Assembly (NCBI GenBank): GCA_002339125.1
Contig: DDJQ01000148.1
Coordinates: 1 to 64,000, forward strand
Source: Alteromonadaceae bacterium UBA2620
GTDB lineage: Bacteria; Pseudomonadota; Gammaproteobacteria; Enterobacterales; Alteromonadaceae
Direction of reading: 5' to 3'
DNA: 64,000 bases
Below the pieces are notes generated by a model. It searched no databases and was not told where the DNA came from. It was given only the letters and a program-made list of their open reading frames with translations. Made by a program: the position numbers and the translations under genes. Below, in pieces: positions 35,642-45,039 of the stretch (position 1 is its first letter; each line of letters begins with the position of its first letter).

Positions 35642-37099
35642 TTAAAATTGTGAATGAAGTGAAAAGTATAGCTCGCGGAACTGCTGGCGCCGCTGATCGT
35701 AGTAGTTTTTAAGCGCAGAATCAGGCTCGTAGCTGGCAACCAGCTCTGGTACCGGGCAAATATCACTAACCGGTGTTTGTGGTGAAACACCCAGCTGTGC
35801 CAGCCTGGCTGCACCTAAAGCCGGCCCTACATCACCGCCTTTGCGATAATTCATGGCAATGCCGCTGACATCGGCCAGCAACTGACGCCAGTAAGTGCTT
35901 TTAACTCCGCCGCCAATCAGACTAATCCCGTCTACCTGGGTGCCACAGCCGTGCACCGCGTCGATACCGTCGGCCAACGCCATAGAGACGCCCTGCACCA
36001 CAGCCTGGGCCATATGCGCCCGCGTAGTGGAAGCGGTTAATCCAAAAAAGCCAGCTTTGGCGTTGGGATTGTTATGTGGTGTGCGTTCGCCGGTTAAAGA
36101 AGGCAAAAAGAACGGCGTATTCGGATCATCCGGCCGGGTATTGTTAACCACGTCGTCAAACAATCCGGCAACGGAGCTGTAACCAGAGTTTTTGGCAAAC
36201 CAGTCAAGGCAGCTGGCTGCGCTAAGCATTACCGACATCAGATGCCAGCGGTGTCCTACGGCATGACAAAAGCTGTGTACCGCCGATTCCGGATCGCTGC
36301 GGTAATCATTGGTCACCGCAAAATAAACCCCGGAGGTGCCGAGCGACAGCATGGCCTGGCCGGCATCAACAATGCCACAGCCTACAGCTCCTGCTGCATT
36401 ATCGCCAGCGCCTGCCACTACCGGAACGGCTTTCATGCCCCAGCGTTTGGCTGTCTTAGCTGTAAGGTAACCGGTAATCTCGTTACCTTCATAGAGTGTT
36501 GGCATGTGCTTTTCACTTAAACCACAGGCCATCAGCATGGATTTGCTCCAGCTACGCTCGCCGGTGTTCAGCCAGCTTGTACCGGCCGAATCTGACATGT
36601 CTGACGCAAACTCACCGGTGAGTTTATAGCGCAGGTAGTCTTTCGGTAGCAGGACTTTATCCACCTGTTTAAAAATGTCCGGCTCGTTTTCTTTTACCCA
36701 CAATAATTTGGGAGCAGTAAATCCCGGCATCACCAGGTTACCAGTGATTACCCGTGCTTTTGTTACAGTGCTTTCCAGCGTTCGGCACTGCTCTTCACTG
36801 CGACCGTCATTCCATAATATCGCCGGGCGTAACACCCGGCCCGCTTTATCCAGTAGGGTAGCGCCGTGCATTTGCCCTGCCAGACCCAGCGCCTTAACAA
36901 CCGATAAGTCGTTACGCTGCTTTAATTCATCCAGTGTTGCACAGGTTGCTGTCCACCAATCCTCTGGATTTTGTTCAGACCACAGCGGTTGCGGTATGGC
37001 TACCGTTAATGAAGAAGACGCTGAGTCCACCACTTTACCGCTTTCATCGGTCAAAATGGTTTTGACACCTGATGTGCCAAGATCAATACCAATATACAT
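35642..37099 (-). CDS. xylB: Xylulokinase XylB
   Basis: A 485-residue FGGY-family kinase. The N-terminal phosphate-binding block is GIDLGTSGVKTIL, followed by GAGDNAAGAVGCG and the C-terminal nucleotide-binding motif LIGGGVKSTYWRQLLAD. It makes D-xylulose 5-phosphate from D-xylulose and ATP. I chose ATG 37099, which has a GTGAGAG-like site upstream; GTG 37111 in the same frame is an alternative. First gene of the xylB-xylA group and divergent from xylR, a typical arrangement for control by that regulator. Confidence 0.94.
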   Translation of the reverse strand: MYIGIDLGTSGVKTILTDESGKVVDSASSSLTVAIPQPLWSEQNPEDWWTATCATLDELKQRNDLSVVKALGLAGQMHGATLLDKAGRVLRPAILWNDGRSEEQCRTLESTVTKARVITGNLVMPGFTAPKLLWVKENEPDIFKQVDKVLLPKDYLRYKLTGEFASDMSDSAGTSWLNTGERSWSKSMLMACGLSEKHMPTLYEGNEITGYLTAKTAKRWGMKAVPVVAGAGDNAAGAVGCGIVDAGQAMLSLGTSGVYFAVTNDYRSDPESAVHSFCHAVGHRWHLMSVMLSAASCLDWFAKNSGYSSVAGLFDDVVNNTRPDDPNTPFFLPSLTGERTPHNNPNAKAGFFGLTASTTRAHMAQAVVQGVSMALADGIDAVHGCGTQVDGISLIGGGVKSTYWRQLLADVSGIAMNYRKGGDVGPALGAARLAQLGVSPQTPVSDICPVPELVASYEPDSALKNYYDQRRQQFRELYFSLHSQF

Positions 37100-37134
37100 A
37101 ATTACTCTCACCGGAAAGATTAGGCGCTTATGCT

Positions 37135-37159
37135 GATTGCGAAATCACTAAATCGCAAT
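37135..37159. promoter_or_regulatory. Dyad operator candidate in the xylB-xylR intergenic region
   Basis: ATTGCGA (37136-37142) and TCGCAAT (37153-37159) are inverted with a 10-base spacer. The 9-mer GATTGCGAA at 37135-37143 also occurs twice upstream of the second receptor. Position just upstream of xylB suggests an XylR site. Not experimentally supported here. Confidence 0.5.
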
Positions 37160-37331
37160 TACGAAAATTTGTTACTTTTTTGTTAATTCGAACAAGGTGT
37201 ATTAGTATGGTCGGAAACAAGAAATATCGTAAAAAAAAGTTATTTAATTTAAATAAAGTGGTTAATTGGTATACAGCTTCAGGGCGAAACATTAATCACT
37301 ACGGGCACAATCGGTTAGCACGGAGCAGTTC

Positions 37332-38534
37332 ATGTTTGAGAATAAACACAGTATTACGCTTTTATTTAATGCCAATAAAATTTATGACCGACGCATTATT
37401 GCGGGGGTAGGTGACTACCTGCAAACCTCAAAGGTTGACTGGGATCTGTATCTGGAAGAAGACTTTATGGCGCGCCTCGACCATTTGGATGAATGGAGTG
37501 GTGACGGCATTATTGCCGATTATGATAACCCGGAAATTCAGGCTGCTCTGCATAAGGCCAATGTACCGGTGGTGGGCATAGGGGGCTCTTACGAGAATCC
37601 GGCCGATTATCCCGATGTGCCTTATGTTGCAACCGATAACTACGCCCTCATCCAGGCTGCCTTTGAGCACCTCAGACAAAAAGGTATCCAGCGCTTTGCC
37701 TTTTATGGTGCACCGGTGAATGAGCATCATCGCTGGGCTCAGGAACGCGAAAATGCGGTATTAGAGATCACCCGTTCACAGGGCTACGAGTGTCATGTTT
37801 ACCGTGGACACCCGGTACGGCCCGAAACCTGGCAATACACAACCAAGCGTCTGGCCGACTGGCTGAGAAGCTTGCCTACCCCGGTGGGGATTATTGCGGT
37901 TACCGACTCGCGAGCACGTCATTTACTCCAGGTGTGTGACCATATCGGTATGCTTATCCCTGATAAGATGTCGGTAATTGGTATAGACGATGATGAACTG
38001 GCCCGTTATCTGAGCCGGGTGAGCCTCAGTTCAGTGCGTCAGGGGTGTTTTGAAATGGGGGTTCAGGCGGCTAAAACCCTGCACCGAATTTTGAAAGGCC
38101 ATAATAAGCCACGCAAGCCGGTGTTGATCCCACCTGAATGTGTTGCTGAGCGTCAGTCTACCGACTTTAAAGCCATCAGCGATCCACATGTTATGCAGGC
38201 CATGCATTACATCCGGCAGAACGCCTGTCGTGGTATTAAGGTCGATCAGGTACTCGACTACGTAGGGGTCTCCCGTTCAAACCTCGAACATCGCTTTAAA
38301 GAAGAACGTGGCCACAGTATTCACAATGAGATCCACAACGAAAAACTGAGCCGTGCCTGTAAAATGCTGGAGAATTCTGACGAAGCAACCTCACAGATTG
38401 CCAAGATCTGCGGTTATCCTTCGCTGCAATATATGTATGCGGTATTCAAAAAGCACTTTGATCAAACGCCCAAGGAATATCGCGACGCCCGGCGCGATAG
38501 CGAAGAGCAGGACCTGTCTTTAAAGGCCTCTTGA
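37332..38534 (+). CDS. xylR: XylR xylose-responsive AraC-family activator
   Basis: A 400-residue regulator. Residues 1-280 form a LacI/periplasmic-binding-like ligand domain (blocks GIIADYDNPEIQAAL, VATDNYALIQAAFEHL, VGIIAVTDSRARHLLQ, SVIGIDDDELARYLS). The last 110 residues are an AraC-type double helix-turn-helix (YVGVSRSNLEHRFKEERGHSIH and IAKICGYPSLQYMYAVFKKHFDQTPKEYR). This matches E. coli XylR (392 residues), which binds D-xylose and activates xylAB and the xyl transport genes. Divergently placed from xylB. Confidence 0.93.
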   Translation: MFENKHSITLLFNANKIYDRRIIAGVGDYLQTSKVDWDLYLEEDFMARLDHLDEWSGDGIIADYDNPEIQAALHKANVPVVGIGGSYENPADYPDVPYVATDNYALIQAAFEHLRQKGIQRFAFYGAPVNEHHRWAQERENAVLEITRSQGYECHVYRGHPVRPETWQYTTKRLADWLRSLPTPVGIIAVTDSRARHLLQVCDHIGMLIPDKMSVIGIDDDELARYLSRVSLSSVRQGCFEMGVQAAKTLHRILKGHNKPRKPVLIPPECVAERQSTDFKAISDPHVMQAMHYIRQNACRGIKVDQVLDYVGVSRSNLEHRFKEERGHSIHNEIHNEKLSRACKMLENSDEATSQIAKICGYPSLQYMYAVFKKHFDQTPKEYRDARRDSEEQDLSLKAS

Positions 38535-38789
38535 AAGTGAAAGCCGGAAGCAGGTTTGAGTCATATCATCTGCTTCCGCAAGTTTTACTACTGATCTTTC
38601 CTACACTACGAACCTCTATTTATATCAGCGGCTTAGCCCAGTTCGGCTGGTCTCTGTCCAGACTTTTCTTATTTACATTTGGTTCACAAAAAACGCAATT
38701 CTGGTTGAGATTTTTCATAACGCCAACGCGTTGAAGCCTTGCTGGCTTTAACGTTAAATGCCAGTCACATTAGTATACAGAGAATGTTT

Positions 38790-40478
38790 ATGAAGCAGCG
38801 TGTTATTCTATCGTTACTGACAGGTTTGTTGATGACCGGGTGTAATTCTCCTGGGTCCTCAGGGGCTGCACAGCAGGCAGCGGCTAAGCCAGAGGCGATG
38901 TCTGCAGAAGTGACCTTTGACTGGTTTAAGTATGCCACGCCGAATAACCGCCCCACGGCACCGGCCGGCGAATATGCCAATCCGGTTTTGCCGGGTTTCT
39001 ACCCTGATCCGTCTATCACCAAAAAGGGTGATGACTATTACCTGACTACGTCTTCTTTCAGCTATACCCCCGGCTTGCCCATTTTACGCAGTAAAAATCT
39101 GACCGACTGGGAGCTGGTGGGCTATGCCCTTGACCGGGAAGAGCAAATGGAATTCTCCGGCGCGCGCATTTCCAGAGGTATTTTTGCGCCGACTATTCGT
39201 TACCATGACGGACTGTTTTATATCATTACTACTTCGGTAGACAATGGCGGTAACTTCATTATTACTGCCAGCGATCCGGCTGGACCCTGGTCTGAACCCA
39301 TCTGGTTACCGGAAGTCGGTGGTATCGACCCGGACATCTTCTTCGATGACGATGGCCGTGTGTACATCACTCATAATGAAGCTCCTCCTGGCGAACCTTT
39401 GTATAACGGCCACCGGGCAATCTGGATGTGGGAGTACGATCCCGCCGCTCAGAAAGTGTTACCCGACAGCCGTAAACTGCTGGTGAATGGCGGTGTAGAT
39501 ATCAGCCAGGAACCTATCTGGATTGAAGCGCCGCATATCTACAAAGTGAATGACTGGTATTACTTATCCTGCGCCGAGGGTGGCACCGGGCCACAACACT
39601 CTCAGGTGGTATTCCGCACACGTTCTCTGGATGAGCCTTTTATTCCTTATGAAAATAATCCGATTCTGACCCAGCGGGATCTCAGTTGGCCGCGACCCAA
39701 CCCGGTGGATACCGCAGGGCACGCCGACATGATTCAAACCGACGCCGGTGAATGGTGGGCGGTGTTCTTAGGCACCCGACCTTACGAGAACTACCTTTAT
39801 AATACGGGGCGGGATACCTTTTTACTACCCGTAGAGTGGCGGAATGAATGGCCGCATATTCTGCCGGCAAAAACACCTATTCCGCCTACCAGCCCGCGCC
39901 CGGCCGGAACAAGCAAACAGCAGGGCACGGATTTTTACGATTGGGATGACCAGTTTGACGGCAATAGCCTGAGCGTGCGCTGGCAAACACCACGGGATTT
40001 TGATCGCCACTGGGTGAGTGTTGAAAACGGTGTGCTAACCATGTCGCCGCTGGAGAATGCCCTTTATAGCAAAGAGATGGTGAGCTATGTGGGCTCGCAT
40101 CAGGCCGCTGCTTCTTATGCGGCGAGTACCGAAGTAACCATCGCCAACGCTTCATCTGCAGAGGCTGGTCTGGCGGTTTTCCAGAGTGCCAGCTACCACT
40201 ATTTTCTTGGCTTACGCGGTGAACAAGGTCGCTATGAGGCGTTTGTTGAACAGGTGATTGACGGCAAGGTAACCACTGTTGCTCGCCAGTCCCTGACAAC
40301 CCCGGTAGGCGAGCCGGTTAAAGTGAAAGTTCACGGTGAGGGAGCATTAATTGAATTTGCTATTGAGCAGAATGGTGAGTGGCTGGCCGTGGGCGAACCG
40401 CAGGATGCTACCTGGCTGAGTACGCAAAAAGCGGGTGGCTTTGTGGGCACCACTATTGGCCCGCACGCCAGAAAATAA
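38790..40478 (+). CDS. GH43 xylosidase/arabinofuranosidase with C-terminal beta-sandwich, lipoprotein
   Basis: A 562-residue GH43 enzyme. The lipoprotein signal ends at Cys18 (LMTGC). The five-bladed propeller has the catalytic base Asp73 in YPDPS, the aspartate in GGIDPDIFFDDDG (Asp180 or Asp182) and the acid Glu246 in PIWIEAPHIYK. A C-terminal beta-sandwich (about residues 385-560) resembles the GH43 C2 domain. Predicted roles are beta-1,4-xylosidase and/or alpha-L-arabinofuranosidase on xylan side chains. I chose ATG 38790 because AGAGA sits six bases upstream; ATG 38784 is equally possible. Followed by the GH115 gene after 14 bases, so an operon. Confidence 0.9.
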   Translation: MKQRVILSLLTGLLMTGCNSPGSSGAAQQAAAKPEAMSAEVTFDWFKYATPNNRPTAPAGEYANPVLPGFYPDPSITKKGDDYYLTTSSFSYTPGLPILRSKNLTDWELVGYALDREEQMEFSGARISRGIFAPTIRYHDGLFYIITTSVDNGGNFIITASDPAGPWSEPIWLPEVGGIDPDIFFDDDGRVYITHNEAPPGEPLYNGHRAIWMWEYDPAAQKVLPDSRKLLVNGGVDISQEPIWIEAPHIYKVNDWYYLSCAEGGTGPQHSQVVFRTRSLDEPFIPYENNPILTQRDLSWPRPNPVDTAGHADMIQTDAGEWWAVFLGTRPYENYLYNTGRDTFLLPVEWRNEWPHILPAKTPIPPTSPRPAGTSKQQGTDFYDWDDQFDGNSLSVRWQTPRDFDRHWVSVENGVLTMSPLENALYSKEMVSYVGSHQAAASYAASTEVTIANASSAEAGLAVFQSASYHYFLGLRGEQGRYEAFVEQVIDGKVTTVARQSLTTPVGEPVKVKVHGEGALIEFAIEQNGEWLAVGEPQDATWLSTQKAGGFVGTTIGPHARK

Positions 40479-40492
40479 TCAGAGGTAAAGGC

Positions 40493-43339
40493 ATGTTAAA
40501 GGGCTTTGTAAGTATTTTATTGTTTTGTTTGTGCGCACCGGCCATTGCCAGTGACTATGTTACCCACCAGTTTGCGCCAGGCGACTTCGTGGTGGCCGAT
40601 AGCGCCGCACAAAAAATGGCGACCATCTGGGTGGACAGTAAAGCCAACCCGGGGATCAGAATGGCAGCCGAGTCGCTGCAGCAGGATGTCTTGCGCGTTA
40701 CCGGCCTTAAGCCACGCTTAACCAGTAAAACAGATGATCTTTCGGGCCACGTGATCATCGTTGGTGAGCGCGGTCAGGCTGCGCTGGTGGACAAACTGAT
40801 TGCCAGTAATCAACTTACAGTTCAGGCAAAGGCCCGGCAATGGGAAGGTTATCAGCTCGATACGGTAGCGAGCCCGCTTCCCGGCGTAGAACAGGCCTGG
40901 GTGATCAGCGGTAATGACCGCCGCGGCGTAATTTTTGGTATTTATGATCTGAGCGAAAAAATCGGCGTTTCCCCCTGGTATTGGTGGGCAGATGTGCCGA
41001 TTGTCACCCATGACAAACTCTACATTAAGGCCGGTACGCACATCAGCGATGCCCCTAAGGTGAAATACCGGGGGATCTTCCTCAACGATGAAGCGCCGGC
41101 CCTGACCGGTATGGTGCATGAGAAGTTCGGCGGCTATAACGCGAAGTTTTATAAGCTTGTTTTTGAACTGCTGTTGCGGTTGAAATCTAACTTTTTATGG
41201 CCGGCCATGTGGAACAATGCCTTTGCCGATGATGATCCACAAAACATGTATCTGGCCAATGACATGGGCATAGTAATGAGTACCTCACACCACGAGCCCA
41301 TGATGCGGGCGGACAAAGAGTGGAACCGCTATGGCAGCGGTCCGTGGGAGTATTCAACCAATCCCGACAAACTCTATGAGTTCTGGGTGGAAGGTGCTAA
41401 GCGCTACAAGGATAAAGACGGCATCTTCACCCTTGGCATGCGTGGTCAGGCTGATACACCAATGAGCGAGGGCGAAAATATTGGCTTGCTGGAAAAAATC
41501 GTCCACGACCAGCGGGAAATTCTCGCCAATGTAATGGATAAGCCACTTTCTGAGGTGCCACAGGTGTGGGCGTTGTACAAAGAAGTGCAGGGCTTTTATG
41601 AGCGGGGCATGCGCGTGCCGGATGATGTGACACTACTCTGGTCTGACGATAATGCCGGTAATATTCGCCGCCTGCCTACCGAAGCTGAGCGTGGCCGTAG
41701 CGGTGGTGCCGGGGTGTATTATCACTTTGATTATGTGGGCGGCCCGCGGTCTTACCGGTGGATAAATACCGTGCCGCTGGGTAAGGTCTGGGAGCAAATG
41801 AATCTCGCCTGGGAGTATGGTGCAGATAAAATCTGGATCACCAACGTAGGCGACTTAAAGCCTATGGAATTACCTATCAGTTTTTTCCTGGCGCAGGCCT
41901 GGGATCCGGAAGCGTTTAACGCGCAGTCTGCCAAACGGTTTACCCGGGAATGGGCAGCGAGTCAGTTTAATGGCCAGTTTACCAACGATATTGCTGAGTT
42001 ACTGACAGTTTATACGCTACAAAATGGCCGACGTAAGCCGGAAGCGCTGAGCCCGGAAACATATAGCGTAATTAACTACAACGAAGCCGACCGGATAAGT
42101 GAAACACTGGCCGAAGCGGCGGATAAAGCCAATAACATTTACGAGCGCATCGACAGTGATTATCAGGATGCTTTCTTCCAGTTGGTTGCGCATCCGGTGT
42201 GGGCTACCCAGGCTATGTTTGAGTTAAACCGTGCTCAGGCGCTGAATGCTCTGTATGCCGAACAGGACCGCGCTTCTACGTCGGCCATGGCGGCCACAGT
42301 TAACGCGTGGTTTGAACGGGATGCCGAGCTTACTGAGATGTATCACAGTATTAACGGCGGTAAATGGAACCGTATGATGTCGCAGCCACACATTGGCTAT
42401 GTGTACTGGAATAACCCGCCGGCCAATATACCTCCGGTAGTTCAGACCAAAGCGCTGGCACAACCTGCTGTGGCTGATATGGGCGTTTCTGTTGAGGGGA
42501 GTCGTGCTTACTGGCCAGCCACCGGCGGATTGTCGCTGCCCGAATTTACGCTCTATGGCGAAGCAACTCGCACCTTTACCGTGTACAACCGGCAGGGCAA
42601 AGCTTTCAACTGGTCGGCAAAGGCCTCACAGCCCTGGATCATTCTGGGCAAAAATAGCGGTGAGTTGCTGGCAGATACGCCCGTAGCGGTTTCTATTGAC
42701 TGGTCACAGTTAGAGGCTGGCCATCACGAAGGCACTATAAATGTGAAAGGTACCGGCTGGGGCGGCGCGAACATAAAAGTAACTGCGCACAAACCAGAAC
42801 TGACTGCCAGGCCGGTTAGCGGCGACTTTATTGAAGCAGACGGTTACGTGGCGATGAATGCAAGCGAGGCCAAAGTGAAATCGACCCCGAATGGCAGTTG
42901 GCATAAGGTCGCGGTACACGGGCGCACAGGTCAGGCGATGAGTGCGGCATTGCCACCGTATTCCAGCCTGACACACCAGCAGGCGCCGGCACTGGAGTTC
43001 CCGGTATTCTTTACTTCAACCGGCGAATTCCCGCTAACGCTACAGTTATCGCCTTCTTTGCCGTTTGATGAGGCAACGGGCATTAAGGTGGCGGTAACCC
43101 TGGATGGTGAACATGTGGCTACACTGGCGCTGCCCTCACAAAAAGACAAGCAAGCCTGGGCGCAGGGGGTAATGGATAACGTGAAAGAACTCACTACTAC
43201 ATTGCCCGTAACTAAGGCTGGTCGTCACCGTCTGGCGGTAAAAGCCCTAACGCCAGGAGCCGTATTGCAGCGGGTAATCGTGGACACCGGTAATCTTAAG
43301 CCCAGCTACCTCGGACCGCCCCAAAGGCGCGCACCCTAA
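40493..43339 (+). CDS. GH115 xylan alpha-glucuronidase
   Basis: A 948-residue GH115 enzyme, which releases (4-O-methyl-)D-glucuronic acid from internal as well as terminal xylose units of glucuronoxylan. A signal peptide (MLKGFVSILLFCLCAPAIAS) and no lipobox suggest secretion or a periplasmic location. Landmarks are VIFGIYDLSEKIGVSPWYWWADVP, KYRGIFLNDEAPALTGMVHEKFGGYN, WPAMWNNAF, and the C-terminal GDFIEADGYVAMNAS segment, all characteristic of the family. The AGAGGT site 6-11 bases upstream supports ATG 40493; the longer frame to 40379 overlaps GH43 and is not used. Released uronate would suit the TRAP/ManD genes. Confidence 0.92.
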   Translation: MLKGFVSILLFCLCAPAIASDYVTHQFAPGDFVVADSAAQKMATIWVDSKANPGIRMAAESLQQDVLRVTGLKPRLTSKTDDLSGHVIIVGERGQAALVDKLIASNQLTVQAKARQWEGYQLDTVASPLPGVEQAWVISGNDRRGVIFGIYDLSEKIGVSPWYWWADVPIVTHDKLYIKAGTHISDAPKVKYRGIFLNDEAPALTGMVHEKFGGYNAKFYKLVFELLLRLKSNFLWPAMWNNAFADDDPQNMYLANDMGIVMSTSHHEPMMRADKEWNRYGSGPWEYSTNPDKLYEFWVEGAKRYKDKDGIFTLGMRGQADTPMSEGENIGLLEKIVHDQREILANVMDKPLSEVPQVWALYKEVQGFYERGMRVPDDVTLLWSDDNAGNIRRLPTEAERGRSGGAGVYYHFDYVGGPRSYRWINTVPLGKVWEQMNLAWEYGADKIWITNVGDLKPMELPISFFLAQAWDPEAFNAQSAKRFTREWAASQFNGQFTNDIAELLTVYTLQNGRRKPEALSPETYSVINYNEADRISETLAEAADKANNIYERIDSDYQDAFFQLVAHPVWATQAMFELNRAQALNALYAEQDRASTSAMAATVNAWFERDAELTEMYHSINGGKWNRMMSQPHIGYVYWNNPPANIPPVVQTKALAQPAVADMGVSVEGSRAYWPATGGLSLPEFTLYGEATRTFTVYNRQGKAFNWSAKASQPWIILGKNSGELLADTPVAVSIDWSQLEAGHHEGTINVKGTGWGGANIKVTAHKPELTARPVSGDFIEADGYVAMNASEAKVKSTPNGSWHKVAVHGRTGQAMSAALPPYSSLTHQQAPALEFPVFFTSTGEFPLTLQLSPSLPFDEATGIKVAVTLDGEHVATLALPSQKDKQAWAQGVMDNVKELTTTLPVTKAGRHRLAVKALTPGAVLQRVIVDTGNLKPSYLGPPQRRAP

Positions 43340-43351
43340 AGTCAATATCAG

Positions 43352-43431
43352 GGGGTCAGAGTACATGAAGTTCATTCATGTATCAAGGGGTCAGAGTACA
43401 TGAATGAACTTCATGTACTCTGACCCCTTGA
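43352..43431. repeat. Three-copy palindromic element (REP-like)
   Basis: The 18-mer GGGGTCAGAGTACATGAA occurs three times in 80 bases: forward at 43352-43369, forward at 43387-43404 and reverse at 43410-43427. Arms 43352-43382 and 43397-43427 are perfect 31-base complements, and 43383-43404 and 43410-43431 are perfect 22-base complements, so two exclusive hairpins can form. The GGGGTCAGAG core is reminiscent of REP sequences near RAYT-type transposases; no transposase is nearby. It also probably ends both flanking convergent transcripts. Confidence 0.75.
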
Positions 43432-44526
43432 TTAGAAGCTAACCTGTTCCCCTTCGTTGAGAATGTGTAAGGGAGTCTCTGAATCTAAGCGCTTATGCAT
43501 GGTTAGCAGCCGAAAGAGGGCAGAGTGTGAGGTTTTATCGCCCATCTTCCAGCTGTTATTGCCATAACCCCATGGCACCATCACTTTACAATTAAGTTCT
43601 TTTGCTGCGATAAGAGCATCTTCCGGGGTCATATGGACTTTTCGGTAAAAGGCTGGTGATTCCGCGCTAAAATAAGACGCAATGGGCAGCAAGCACACAT
43701 CAATCTCTCCGTACTTTTCTCTTATCTGCTTAAAGTGGGGCGAATAACCGGTATCGCCAGCAAAAAATAAGGTGTTGCCCTGATGTTCGAGCAGCCAGCC
43801 GCCCCACAGGGTTTTGTTCTCGTCTTCATACAGATAAGGCACCAGAATCCGGTTGCTAAAATGATGGCCGGGGACAAAATGCACGTTCATTTTGCCCAGC
43901 TGCTTACTGGCATACCAGGCCATTTCGGTAATGTTAAAATCACCGCCGGGAAAGTGCTCAGCAAAACCTAAAGGCGTTAAAAACGCCGTATCGGCAGAGA
44001 ATGCCTGGATATCGCCTTTGTTAAAATGATCATAGTGAATGTGTGAATACAATACCGCATCGGTTGCATTAAGCATCGAATCAGAGAGCTGTTCCGGTTC
44101 GTTACGATTAAAGCCAGCCGACAGGCGAAAAGCCCAGTTTACCGGCCAGTCAAACTGATTAAATACCGGGTCGAACAGAAACTGTTGGTTATCCGGGGTG
44201 GTAATGCGAAAGCTGGCGTGACCATACCATTTAACCGTGTACCCGGTGTTGAGCGACAATGGCGTAGAATCACCGTTATAAGTGCACTGTTCCATAGGCT
44301 CGTTACAAGTCAGAAGCTCACTGGGCTGGTAGCAGTCTTCGCTGCAGGTTACCGGGTAATCTTTAAATTTGGGAAACAAATTAATAAAGCGGTCCTGATA
44401 GCCCTCCATACTGGAATATTTCACCACCGAATCGCGCGGTGTTAACCGTTCTGTTTGGTTATTGCTGCTACATGCTGCAATACAAAACGCAAGCGCTGAG
44501 ACAAGCGAAAAAGCGATGTACTTCAC
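43432..44526 (-). CDS. NAPE-PLD/UlaG-like MBL-fold lipoprotein hydrolase
   Basis: A 364-residue metallo-beta-lactamase-fold lipoprotein (lipid-modified Cys19 in IAAC). The metal motif is HIHYDHF, with further ligands in VPGHHFS and FFAGDTGYSPHF, an arrangement resembling N-acylphosphatidylethanolamine phospholipase D and the L-ascorbate-lactonase group. Active on periplasmic esters or lactones is plausible; the substrate is unknown. Its stop codon lies against the palindromic element. It is divergent from, and separated by about 500 bases from, the sugar porter gene; it is not obviously part of the xylan pathway. Confidence 0.8.
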   Translation of the reverse strand: MKYIAFSLVSALAFCIAACSSNNQTERLTPRDSVVKYSSMEGYQDRFINLFPKFKDYPVTCSEDCYQPSELLTCNEPMEQCTYNGDSTPLSLNTGYTVKWYGHASFRITTPDNQQFLFDPVFNQFDWPVNWAFRLSAGFNRNEPEQLSDSMLNATDAVLYSHIHYDHFNKGDIQAFSADTAFLTPLGFAEHFPGGDFNITEMAWYASKQLGKMNVHFVPGHHFSNRILVPYLYEDENKTLWGGWLLEHQGNTLFFAGDTGYSPHFKQIREKYGEIDVCLLPIASYFSAESPAFYRKVHMTPEDALIAAKELNCKVMVPWGYGNNSWKMGDKTSHSALFRLLTMHKRLDSETPLHILNEGEQVSF

Positions 44527-44563
44527 TGATGTTAAGTTCCCTTCAAATGTTCCAAAGGTAAGT

Positions 44564-44839
44564 TTACCAACTCATGGCCGACGACAAACGCAAAAAGTTG
44601 TAAACAAACTTAACGACGGTGGAAGGATAGTGACGTTTCCTGTCAGTTAGGCTGCTTAGAGTGATTGGCTGAGGCTCCTCGCCACAACGTTGGGAAGTAA
44701 ACTGAAGACGATTGCCCCAAAATTCTGCGTTATATATTCCTAATTTTGCGGGATCAATCACCAGCTCAATGGTCTCACCATTAATAGTAATGCTACCAAT
44801 GTGCTTAAGGGTGGCATCTTTTAAACAGTCTTTAAGCAT
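44564..44839 (-). CDS. Hypothetical small protein (uncertain)
   Basis: An ORF of 91 residues from ATG 44839 (94 from TTG 44848). The middle (GSITINGETIELVIDPAKLGIYNAEFWGNRLQF) looks protein-like, but there is no convincing ribosome binding site and the C-terminus (HYPSTVVKFVYNFLRLSSAMSW) looks less so. It could be a degraded gene. I do not recognise a family. Confidence 0.4.
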   Translation of the reverse strand: MLKDCLKDATLKHIGSITINGETIELVIDPAKLGIYNAEFWGNRLQFTSQRCGEEPQPITLSSLTDRKRHYPSTVVKFVYNFLRLSSAMSW

Positions 44840-44968
44840 AAACTGCAAACTATCTTCGGTTTAAGTCAGGCTTTCATGTGTATACATACAACTGGCGAAG
44901 CAACATACTAGGTATGTAGTGGCATAGTGAATTTGGCCACCTGATTAGAGCTGCTATGATAGCAGCAT

Positions 44969-44994
44969 AAAAAAGCCAGCGACTAAGCGCTGGC
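44969..44994 (-). terminator. Terminator after the sugar porter gene
   Basis: On the minus strand, stem GCCAGCG/CGCTGGC with a 6-base loop is followed by six T. It lies about 45 bases beyond the stop of the MFS gene. Confidence 0.85.
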
Positions 44995-45039
44995 GAGTGG
45001 TGACGCTTTATTATGATTATAGTGTGGGAGTGATTTTGT

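Noticed and set aside
40379..40492. Extended N-terminus for the GH115 protein
   Set aside because: It overlaps the end of the GH43 gene in another frame, whereas ATG 40493 has a good ribosome binding site and signal peptide.
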